Below, in pieces: positions 26,373-36,326 of a stretch of 64,000 nt of DNA. Source of the stretch: Garcia nutans (taxonomy: Eukaryota; Streptophyta; Magnoliopsida; Malpighiales; Euphorbiaceae); assembly GCA_947685225.1 (NCBI GenBank), contig CANTUV010000051.1:124001-188000 (forward strand), written 5' to 3'. Within the stretch, counting starts at the first letter, position 1, and each line of letters opens with the position of its first letter. The notes below the pieces were generated by a model. The model saw only the letters and a program-made list of their open reading frames with translations. It was not told the origin of the DNA and made no database searches. The translations under genes and the position numbers were made by a program.

Positions 26373-26989
26373 GCTCACCCCTCCCCGTCTCTCTCCTTCT
26401 TTTAATGATATTAACTATTTTTTAGGTTAATTTAATTGGTTTCAAATATTTATATGCTACATGAAAATTTAAATATTGTTATGAATGTTATTTTCTCATT
26501 CAAAAGTCAATATTATATAAAATTTATAATAAAAGTACTAAAAAATAAAAAAGACCATGTTCAAATAAATAAAAAAAATTATATGATGCTAGGATTAGGA
26601 CAAATATTTTTGTCATGTTTTGGAGCTATGGCCAAGGTGTGCATGTTTGTGAGAACTTTCAGGTAAGGAAAAAAAACTAGAGATTCTGGATGCCCACAAA
26701 TTTATTTTTAGAAATTATTATGGGAGTCTTGTTCATATTTTACCAAACAGATTTTGACCATTAATAGTGGAGGGTCCTAAAATTAGGGCTCATGTTTTGA
26801 TGAGTAAGATTAATTTCCATTTCGAGGAAGCAGTTAGGCCAATGGGGCCTCCCCAGTTGTTAGGTAACTGGGCTTTTGCAGTTTCTTTGATTTTTTTATT
26901 TTTAGGATGAGCACAACCGGTGTGGCTGAAGCTCGGGCTGGCTAAATTTTATTATTTTGGATAAAAATAAAAGGTTGTTGCTTATGATA
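26373..26989. other. Unassigned spacer
   Basis: I see no supported gene or element boundary. The sequence is AT-rich with short frames only. Confidence 0.4.
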
Positions 26990-27874
26990 TGTATGAAGTG
27001 ATGCATAAGTGCATGAATGAAAACTTATTCATAAAGGTATTATGGTGCATACCGCTTATGGGTAAGTTCTATGGCTTCTAAATGCAAAGAGGTGGTTTAG
27101 TCCAAAGGTCTCATCACGCTAGAACAGTGATATACCAAACTGCATGATAGATAATGAACCTAGTGTGAATCCAGCGGTACGTGCATGTTCATTACACCTC
27201 AAAATGATTAAAGATTCATCATGGGTTGGATGCTTTTGCTATCCCCCAGCATACATTTAAAAGTTGCCCATGGTATACTACTTGCTACTCAGTGTTTTCC
27301 TAAAACTAAAGGGTAAGAACCCTTATGTATGATGAAAGAGGAAATCAATCAAAGAGTGAAAAAGTGGTTTTATTAAAAAGAGCCCATTAAAATTTTTTAT
27401 TGAAAATCTTAAAAATTTCCAGTGGAGTCACCAGCTATGAGGCCCTGCCCGAGTACCAAATCTCGGCCCACAATAAGGGAGTTGAAAAATGCACATTTGG
27501 ACTATGTCCCATATGGCACCACCACATACGGTCTCTAGTTGGTTCAGTAATCACGGGTTTAAAAGATATCTTTTATTTTAAAAAGATTTATTTCTTTTAT
27601 TTTTAGAAAAGAAAACTCTCCTCTTATTTTGAAAAAGGATGGTGGCTTTTATTTTAAAAAAGAGCAAAAATTGGAGAGTTGCCATCTTAGTTTATTTTAT
27701 TAAAAAAAAGAAGGAAAAACCTATTTGTTTGACTGTATTAAGTTAATTTTTACCCATAAAGAATACACCGGTCCAAAACCAATCATGATGGGTCTCAGGC
27801 TAAGTTTTCTTAAACCAATTTTGATAAAAAAAATAAATTTTCTCTTTGATTGATTTCAATCTTGCTTTTGATTG
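26990..27874 (-). mobile_element. RE3: fragment of a minus-strand Tat element (leader, primer site, LTR end)
   Basis: Reading minus, the fragment gives the end of an LTR ('gggcctcata'), then a tRNA-Arg-like primer site, then a leader. In this leader the block near 27240-27265 matches the RE1 leader at 709-745. The coding part is missing, and the left border at about 26990 is approximate. On the right the LTR portion (27434-27874) is cut by another Tat LTR. Confidence 0.6.
27416..27433 (-). other. RE3 primer binding site
   Basis: On the minus strand it reads TGGTGACTCCACTGGAAA, a near match to the Tat site at 34376. Confidence 0.7.
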
Positions 27875-28822
27875 TGTAGACCCTTAATTTTGACCCCGAT
27901 TGAATTAAGTTCTAATTAAAAAGCCCAAATCAAAAATTGAATCCAATTAAAAAAGAAAAATCAACTCTGGTCCGATTTAAAAATGTGGTAAACTGGACCG
28001 ACCTAAAGTTCATAATGAATTGGCTAAGCTAATTTTCCATGAGCAAAGGTTTTTGCTCATGGTGAATTAGCCAAGCCAATTTGCTATGAGTTTAAAGCTG
28101 TAACAATTCTAATCTAACTAAAACTCTATCAGTTGGATAAGCAGAAGGCAACCAAGACTTCTCAACCAAGATTAAGCCCTAATATTGCCTGTAAAAAGGA
28201 TTAACAATCAGTAATTGGGAGACAAAAACTAGAAAAGCAAAAGCTTAAAAACAGAACAACTATCAATAGAAAGCAATTAAACTCAGAGAGAGAGTAAAAG
28301 CAATTAAGCAAGGAAAGGCAATAGCTAAAACAATAACAATCTTTGGATTGTTTCACTTAGCCAAGACCTTAGTTGATCCAGCAAACCGTTGCACCAATAT
28401 ATAAGCATTCTGTGAAGTAGTTGCAGTGCTTGAGGGTAAGGTTTAGTTCAATGAAATAGTTTTGGTGGAGCCAATAATGTAGGTATGACTTTTACTAACC
28501 GATTCTCTTTAATTCTATTAATTACCTTCATTTGTTTAATTCACTATATTATCAAATTATGGGTTTAATTTTGCAAATTCCATCCCGTAAGCCATACATT
28601 TAAGATTAAGATCAACCGAAACCCTAACTTCATATATTAACCTTAGCTTTGTAAATCTAAAATCCTAATTGTACAATAAGACTCTAACTTGATAATGAAA
28701 AACCTAGTTTAGGTTAAAAACTCTAAATTTGCATGTTGCATCATAGTTTAGGATTAAAACCGTAATCCTAAATTGTATAAGAACCATTCCACCGGAAGTG
28801 AGGGTGAAAATTCTTGCTCACA
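27875..28822 (+). mobile_element. Diverged Tat-type LTR, solo or truncated (948 bases)
   Basis: It begins TGTAGACCCTTAATTTTGACC-like and ends 'ttcttgctcaca', the termini of the RE4, RE5 and RE6 LTRs. The body is shorter and diverged. A long hairpin lies at 28018-28081. The flanking bases (GATTG and TATTT) do not match, so no target duplication supports a clean insertion. Confidence 0.65.
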
Positions 28823-29464
28823 TATTTATTTGAGGAAAAAGTTCAAGTTTCACGATTTATGCTATAATAATTATGAATGACAATATATTACAATGCATGA
28901 ACAATTAATAGTGGACATCCATAAATGCAGTACTAATAATAAAATATCAAAACATCCCCAAAATAATGATTTCTGGGGAGCTTTAACTCTAGGCTTAATG
29001 GGTTCTAGGTTGAGAACAGATCCCCAACTAATAGAATAAACTGATTAAGAGAAAATAAAAGGAGGAAAATAATCAAAACCACAAGACATCTGTTTGCAAA
29101 AACTTACCAAAATTTGCAAATGGAGCCTCAAAGTAAAGACAATAATAATAATATTGAAAATAACAAATAAAGAATAATAGAGAAGAAAATTAAAATAAAA
29201 GAGATGGTTGGTTATTGAAGTGTGAGCTCGCCACTAGGAGTGATATTCTGAGTGTGCCTACTTATCCCACTCAAATGAAAATCAGAGTCGTAAGTAGTTT
29301 ATAGCTTTGAATGGTATTTTTAATTAAAAAATTTTCTTATTGATTAATTACCGAATTGAAAGAAGAAATTGGAAAGCACACATTACCTTGGGTAAGTGCC
29401 TTTTCTTGACAATGGGTTGAAGGATTTTGCCGCATCAAAGCTCTACTTGCACGAATAATGAACA
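28823..29464. other. Unassigned AT-rich sequence
   Basis: No gene is visible. The stretch at about 29220-29310, with 'gtgtgcctacttatccc' and 'cagagtcgtaagtag', resembles motifs I associate with plant LTRs, so it may continue the RE3 LTR. This is not demonstrated. Confidence 0.3.
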
Positions 29465-31031
29465 TGTAACATCCCCATTTTAATATACATTAGAGTAATT
29501 AATATGAATGATTAGGTAGGTATGATTGGGAGAGATAAATTTAATATATATATATATATATATATATTAGACATGAGATATATGCATGTTATATATCTGA
29601 AATATGCATTAGATATATAAAATATATAAATATATATAAAATATACATCACATATATGTCAAGTATAAAGTTGTGTTGGAAAAGATGATGATGATGATGA
29701 TGATAATAGTAAAAAGAAGAGAGAAAAGTCAAAGAAGTAAATAAGTTGATTGGTTTGAATTATTTAAATTAATTAATTACTATATATAAGGGATAAAGAT
29801 GAGAATTAAATGGAAAGTTAGATATTTATTTAATATTCATTAATTAATAATAAAAATAACAAAATAATTCAAAATTAAATTAATTTTTAATGAAAGAAGG
29901 AAATTAGAATTTTAAATTAAATAAATAAATATATATATGTGGTTAGCAAAATAAGAAGAAAAATAAAATATATTTCATGTTCTTCTTCCTCCATAAAAAA
30001 CGGTCACCATTGTTGGAAGAGGAGAGGAGCTTCCATCATCACCAATACCAAATTTTGGAAGGATTTCAAAGGATTGAAGTGAGTTTTGGTGGATTTCCAA
30101 CAAACTAGTAAGCTTTCTTTCACAATTTTGAAGTTTGATTGAAAAAAATGAATATGTGAAATATGAAAATTTGATGAGGTGTTTTATATGTGTATGGGTA
30201 ATGCTAATTTGATGAAGAGACAAGGATTATATGGCTAAATGGTTGATTTGTTTAGGTTGAGTGGAAGTTTGAATGGGTTAGTGAGGTAGTTAGGGCTTTG
30301 AAAGAAATTTGTTAAAGAATTGAAGTTAATTATATTAAATTATTTAAATCATATTATAATATGTTTTTAGTGATGGAAATGAACTTAAAACAAGAATTCG
30401 AATTAGTTAGAATGGAATTTTATAATTGAAGAAGGTTAGGGAAAATTTTGGTAGTTTGAGAAAATGAATGTAAATTGAGGCTTAGAATATGTTAGAATGT
30501 GATTCTAGAGACATAATTAAGCTTTAAACTCAATTTAAAATTGATTAAAATTAACTTCCAAATTTAAAGTTCATTAGGGCAAGAAAATGGAAACTTGAAG
30601 AAGTTATGCTAAATTAAATTTATTAGTTAAAATACATAGAAATGTGACTCGAATTAATTATGTACAGTCACATTTTGATTAGAAAATGGGTGGAGTTAAA
30701 TTCTTATAACCAAGAGGTGAAGGGAAATAAGAGAATTTGGAATTGAGTGGAGCTTTAGCTTACAATGTTGCATTTAAGAGGTTAGTGCATACTTTGGAAC
30801 TCATTCTTTTAAATTGCATTGCTTGAAACATAACACATTACATATGAGTGGATGTGTTATGTTACTAGAACATGAGTACATATATGAGTTAAGCATTGTT
30901 TGCAATAACAATGGATGATTTGATTTAATCGTGGCATGTTAAACCATTAAAGAATGGCTATAGTGATGATATGTGTATATTATGAACAATGCTATTTATA
31001 CACTAAAATATGGAATTGGCCACATTCGCAA
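29465..31031 (+). mobile_element. Truncated chromovirus-type LTR, 5' part
   Basis: It starts TGTAACATCC, and landmarks of the RE2 LTR follow in order, including a 'ggatttccaacaaactagtaag' region near 30095 that corresponds to 13005. It ends where a minus-strand LTR begins, so the 3' part is missing. Microsatellites (TA)n and (GAT)n occur at 29541-29568 and 29683-29705. Confidence 0.55.
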
Positions 31032-31870
31032 AATAAATATAATACCATTACACCCTATATATGTATAGTACATATACCTCGTATATGTAAAATACGCATA
31101 TAGACTATAAAAGTGCCACTTTGAAATACCTGTTAAAACCCCTCACTTTACTATAAATGATAGTTAAATATTTTTTTAAAAAAATTCTCTAAAAAAATTT
31201 AACTAGAGTTTTATTTGTAATTTTAATAAATTCCATAATCAATAAAAAGACAACCTGCACTAAAAGTACACCTCGAAAATAAAATTTTTCAAATTACATC
31301 ATTTCTCCATTAAACACTCATCAATTTAAACACACTTACAAAATGTATAAATTATTAAATATTTCCCAAAATCATAATACTTCACAACCACTATTTATTT
31401 ATACAAAATTTAATTATTTAATAAGTAAATATAATGTACATTATATACAAATTCAAAACTATATAAGATCTTCCCTGTTTCAAATACAATCACAAATGAT
31501 TAATATAGTATACAAAACAAATATTTTTGAATAGTCATATACATGATATGCGACAGTACTGGTCTTATGGCAAGCATAACCTTCACACCTTAATCACATT
31601 CAGAACTTCTCTGATATGCTCTTCTAGTATCTTCATGATACACACTACTGTGCTAGGCTCAAGAGCTTAGTGGTGCATACTTTGGTACTAAAAATGACAT
31701 TATATATATGCTATAAAATGCATTATGTTCCAATGTCAAGCAACATACATATAATTTTATCCACATATCAATCATTCACATACATTGGGTCTAAAAGTCC
31801 TTATATATTGGTCTGGTTTCAAAAATATTATCTTGGGCTATCTATTGCACTCGATTAATTACTATTACAA
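31032..31870 (-). mobile_element. Truncated minus-strand chromovirus-type LTR
   Basis: 'ttacaccctatatatgtatag' at the left corresponds to the reversed 3' end of the LTR at 5997. The stretch near 31640-31690 ('gagcttagtggtgcatac') corresponds to 6620-6650. Similarity fades near 31870. No target duplication was found. Confidence 0.55.
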
Positions 31871-32248
31871 AGTGACACTTACAAGTATATGAGGTAATTG
31901 TAGCAACGGTGATCACCCCAAGGTCGTAACTAGGAAGAAATTATTTTGCAATAGTCTAATTAACAAATAAATTAAAATTAAGTGTGTTTTGTTGAATTGG
32001 TGAGTTGTAATTAAAATTTGAAAGTAAAAATGATTACTAGTGCATAAGATTAATTCAATGCTAGAAATTTTGCCTATGGTTGTAGATCAATTTAATTAAA
32101 TCTTGATTCTCAAATTATCCATTAATATAACTCTATATTCTAATTTATTCCCTGAGTTTAATTAGTAATTACCATTTCATTAATTTTCACATTTATGAAT
32201 TAACAACAACTAATTGTTTTAAAATTAAAAATTAAATAAACTCTAGAA
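31871..32248. other. Flanking sequence of RE4, unassigned
   Basis: No gene was recognised. It continues on the far side of RE4 at 43183, as the shared CTTAT shows. Confidence 0.4.
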
Positions 32249-32429
32249 CTTATTGTAGACCCTTAATTTTTGACCCAATCCAATCCAATATGCTTTATTT
32301 AGTCCAAAATGATTTTTTTTGTTTAATTGGTCCAAAATAATTTTTACCTTAGTATTTAATTTTTATTAATAAAAAATGAAAATAAAAAATAAAAAAAAAT
32401 CAGAGTCGGAAAAAAAAATCGGCAGCAAA

Positions 32430-32565
32430 AAGTGGTCGCGCGGGCACGTCGGGCCAGCAGCAACTCACCCGCAGGCCTGCGGGAGAAGTTATTTCGCCCG
32501 CAGACTCCTGCGGGCTGGCACGCTGGCGCGCCTATGGCTGGCACGCCCACGGGCCCGGCAGCTCA
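32430..32565 (+). repeat. GC-rich hairpin island in RE4 5' LTR
   Basis: A GC-rich patch in AT-rich surroundings, with two copies of CCCGCAGG/CCTGCGGG arms at 32468-32483 and 32497-32514. The sequence between them is inverted relative to the 3' LTR. Confidence 0.85.
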
Positions 32566-32688
32566 GTTTTTGCCAGCGTAAAATTTTTCAACGTAATTTT
32601 TTTGAATCCTAATCCAATTAGGTTTTAATTCTTTTTTTATTAATATTATTTACCTTAGTTAATTAGGAATAAATAACCTAAAAACTAC

Positions 32689-32696
32689 TATAAATA
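32689..32696 (+). promoter_or_regulatory. Probable TATA box of RE4 5' LTR
   Basis: TATAAATA lies in 'ctactataaataagg', about 435 bases into the LTR. The same motif is at 41490-41497 in the 3' LTR. Transcription would start some 30 bases downstream. Confidence 0.6.
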
Positions 32697-34375
32697 AGGA
32701 CTAATTAAACCAAATCAAGGGGGAAAAAATTGGCAGTGGCTTGATTTTTGAAACCAAATCAAGGAAGGAAAAGGAAAAACTCAAATCAATTGATATTTAA
32801 AGCAACAGTAGCACGTAAAAGGGATTCAAAGGCAACCAAGGCTTGTCTTTGAAGCTAGTTCATCCAAGAAGAGTTATTTTTTTGAGAATCAACAAAAGAA
32901 GGTATGTTTAATTCTTTTGATTTATGTTTTCACAGTAGCTAAATTATAAAATTTAAGTTTTTTAAATAAAAAATCTTAGAACTTGAATTTAATTTTTCCA
33001 AGCTTAAAACAATAAAAATGTGACTTTCTTTTCTAAAAAGATTTAAAATTGTTATTTTTTCTTCTTAAAAATCTTAAAACTTTAATTGAACATATTTTTC
33101 AACAAAACTAAAATCAAATTCTGTTTCTATTAAAATTTTAAAGTAGGTTCTTTTTCATTTAAAAAACCTTCAAAAACATCTTTTCTACTTATAAAAACTT
33201 CAATCCATTTGTTTAAAGTCATAAAACTTCATAAAATATTAAATTGCTTTTTTAAAACCTTAAGAATTCTTCATTACCCGTGAACCCTAAATTTCAAACC
33301 CTAAATCCAAAATTCAACTTTTAAACCTAAAATAATGAACACTAACCCTTTTAAAACCCTTAAACCCTAATTTTTATGAACCCTAATCCTTTTAAAATAT
33401 TAAAAAACATAAAAACATAAAAACTCTAAAAGTCACAGTAGCTTAATTCACTATTTAAAAATCATGAATTAAAAAGTATTTCAAAGTGTCCAAAATACTA
33501 GTTTCATAATTTCACCATTCAAACTTTAATTTATTTAATCAAAGAGTCTTACCCACCTTTTAAAACCTAAAACCCTAATTTATTTTAATTCCATAAAAAG
33601 TCACAGTAGCCATAAATTAGACTTTTATTTGCTTTATTCAATTCCATACTTACTTATGCTTTGATTTATTTCTTATGCTTTAATTCAATCCTTGATTTAT
33701 TTAATTTATCATGGATGGATGTTTATTTCATATCTTGATTAATAGCTTTAATGAATGATTTATTTATTATGGATGATTATTTGCTTTTATCAATTAATTT
33801 AGACTTCCAAAAGTTATAAGAGGTATGTTTCCACTTGGTGGGTACCTCATTAGTTAAACATCATGTAATTTAATTTGCTTTTCTATTTTAGAACTTATGT
33901 AAAGGGCATGTTTCTACCTTTTGGTGGGTGTCCTATCTAGGCATGTGATGTAAGAACATGTTTCCATCCTTGGATGGGTGTCCATTTATTTGTTTTGTTT
34001 TGTTTGGACATTGTTTTGATTTTAATATAATGATGCTTTCTTTTTATTGTGTGTAGTATGGATAATGTTATTATACTTAAGAATTTTATAATATTAAGAC
34101 CTGTAAAGGAGGCCGGTTCCAATGAACCGGGCGTTGTGGGGGTGCTGGGCCATTTCTCACCTTCCCCTCGCGTACCCAACTTTTCGAACCCATTAGGGGG
34201 TTGGGGATTCCTTAGGAATCGAGTCATCCACCCCTTTCTTTTTCCCGGCCCGTCCGGACGGCGACTCCATTTTCTCCGGACTTAGGTCCATGTTCTCTAA
34301 GGCCCCGAGCCTAAACAGCGCCGAAGTCGCAAGAACAATTCCACCGGGAGTGGGGGCGAAAATCCCCGCTCACAG

Positions 34376-34393
34376 TGGCGACTCCACTGGGGA
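34376..34393 (+). other. RE4 primer binding site
   Basis: TGGCGACTCCACTGGGGA starts one base after the LTR. Its complement matches the 3' end of plant tRNA-Arg closely. Confidence 0.9.
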
Positions 34394-35540
34394 TAAGAGA
34401 AGTTGATTCCGTTGGTCTTTATATTATTCTATTCTCTCTTATAATGATATTATCCATTGCATCATATTAGATTGCATTGTGTGCGTGAGTTAGGACGCCC
34501 GTGTTACCCGTGTTATGTTATGTAAGGGATACCATACTTTCACTCAAGGTATGGAGATCAAGCATGGCATAACCACTCATAGCATCGTACCATTTGGTAT
34601 ATACTTGCTATGGGAACCTAAGCCTTTTAACCCAAAGACTAAAGCTCATGTAATTGGCCTAGTTACTTTCCTTAGGTTTTTTACCCCAAATGTATGTTGT
34701 TTGACTATGGATAATTTATCTTGGTTTAAATCATGGCTTATTTGGTTTGTTCTTCTTCTAATATGACCCAAGTACATTTGCAAGCTCAAAATAAATTTTT
34801 CTTTAAAATCCAAAAGACCAAAACTATTTTCTAAACTTTTTAAGATGGTCTTTGGACATAAGACTTTTCTAAAAATAAATCAAAAATCCTTTGGCTCATG
34901 GCCCAAATACTAAGCCCAAAATCCATTTTTCTAAAATATTTTACAATGGGCTTAGAAACAAAACTATTTTCACCCAACCTTTTCTTATAAAAAGCTTGCA
35001 AAAATATTTAGGTCAATTATGAAATACCAAAAATCAATTGTGGGCCTAGTTTACACTAAGAATAAATTAACCATGGGCTTGTTTTTGGCATGAATCATTA
35101 GTTACTTTTCTAAGTGAGTAATCTATTTATAATAAACCTCTTAATTTCGTTTTAATCCAACATAGCATAAAAGCTATTTTAGTTGGTTGAATGGATTAAA
35201 ACATAATTAATAGGAATTATCATGGATTGATTTCCATTTTCGAAAATATAACTATTGGTTGAAACGTCCAAGGGAATTATTCGAAAGCAAGATACCCCGT
35301 GTTGGTATTTTGTTAACCATATACCTAGGAAAAGAGACTCGCCATTCGTGTGTGGATGATATAATGTTGGAAGGAACGTCCTAATTATCCTTGTTTGTGG
35401 TTTGTGCATACATGCATACATACATTTGCATCTCATATCATTGATCCTCTCTGGCTCATAGACCTGAAGTATGACAATTCAAGAGCATACAACAATACCA
35501 TCTACAACATTGACTTTAATTCAAGTGCCTCATTGGAAGG
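34394..35540 (+). other. RE4 leader
   Basis: There is no convincing coding sequence. A frame at 34515-34766 has no resemblance to a known protein that I can name. The region would carry packaging signals, but none can be pinpointed. Confidence 0.5.
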
Positions 35541-35843
35541 ATGAATGCAAACCAGCTAAGGGATATAATTGATGAAGTTGTTAAAGCTAGGATGGCCGAA
35601 CTACAAGACCAATTGGTTGAAATTATGAAGGCCCAGTTGATTGAAATTCTGGAGATCATCAACAATAACGCATCTCCCATTAACATAAGAAAAAGGGGAA
35701 AGGCAGCATCAACGGAGAATATGTTCACTAATAGAGATCAAATGAAAAATGAAGGATCAATCCCTATTTTACAAGATCAGCCGAACCATATGCTATCTAA
35801 ATGGAGCAATAGGAGCGACTACCACCTCAATGAGCAAAATTAA
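35541..35843 (+). CDS. gag: RE4 gag-like fragment 1 (N-terminal coiled coil)
   Basis: A 100-residue frame opens with a likely coiled coil (residues about 5-40, rich in I, L, V and E, with VVKARMAELQDQLVEIMKAQ). It is followed by a basic stretch (IRKRGKAAS). Tat gag proteins often begin this way, ahead of the capsid-like domain. Here the capsid core is missing: the frame ends at 35843 and a second gag-like frame starts at 35931. It may be expressed as a small protein or may be a remnant. No function can be assigned from the sequence. Confidence 0.55.
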   Translation: MNANQLRDIIDEVVKARMAELQDQLVEIMKAQLIEILEIINNNASPINIRKRGKAASTENMFTNRDQMKNEGSIPILQDQPNHMLSKWSNRSDYHLNEQN

Positions 35844-35930
35844 AAGAAAAGAAGAGGTGTTGAGAAAAATGCAGCAACTGAACCAATAAAGAGGCGTAAA
35901 TTTTCAGACTTGAGGGAACCTCTGTAAAAA

Positions 35931-36326
35931 ATGTTGGAGAATCTAATGAAGGAGGGATTGTTACAACCTTTGACTCCTCATCCTTTGCCTAATCCTTTTC
36001 CGCCTAACTTTGATATTAAAGCATTTTGCCAATTCCATCAAAGGCTTGGACACGAAACGGACAACTGTATGAAGTTAAGGCATGAGATCCAGAATTTAAT
36101 TGACAGTGGAAAGCTGCTTGAGCCTAATAAGCCCAACATTAGGAATAAGCCTCTGCTTAAAATTGAAAGGGCACCACCTCTTGCAACCTTCATGAAGAGT
36201 TTTATCTTGTCATCTCTTCATGATATGGATAGAGAAGCTGCTAAAGAGGATCTACTGCTAAACAAGTTTGGTTTAACTGTGGATGATGATGATGAAGCAA
36301 TCCTTGCCCTTAATATGTCTAAATAA
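35931..36326 (+). CDS. gag: RE4 gag-like fragment 2 (zinc-knuckle-like)
   Basis: A frame of 131 residues matches the C-terminal part of Tat gag. At residues about 34-48 is the pattern C-x2-H-x4-H-x4-C (CQFHQRLGHETDNC), followed by MKLRHEIQNLIDSGKL, the usual flanking helix. In the classical knuckle the second position is Cys; His here is common in Tat gag. The end is acidic (DDDDEAILALNMSK). The stop at 36326 replaces the protease that would follow in an autonomous element. A role in RNA binding is inferred. Confidence 0.7.
   Translation: MLENLMKEGLLQPLTPHPLPNPFPPNFDIKAFCQFHQRLGHETDNCMKLRHEIQNLIDSGKLLEPNKPNIRNKPLLKIERAPPLATFMKSFILSSLHDMDREAAKEDLLLNKFGLTVDDDDEAILALNMSK

Larger units (their letters stand above)
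32254..34374 (+). repeat. RE4 5' LTR
   Basis: The U3 carries a GC-rich hairpin island (32430-32565) and a TATA box. The middle has repeated AAACCCTA-like motifs. The 3' part has three small hairpins (33831, 33913 and 33964) and a strong stem-loop (34113-34130). It ends in CTCACA before the primer site. Confidence 0.95.

Noticed and set aside
32356..32612. Overlapping frames on both strands over the GC-rich LTR island, and again at 41144-41428
   Set aside because: They lie in LTR U3 over inverted repeats, and their absence of stops follows from GC content.
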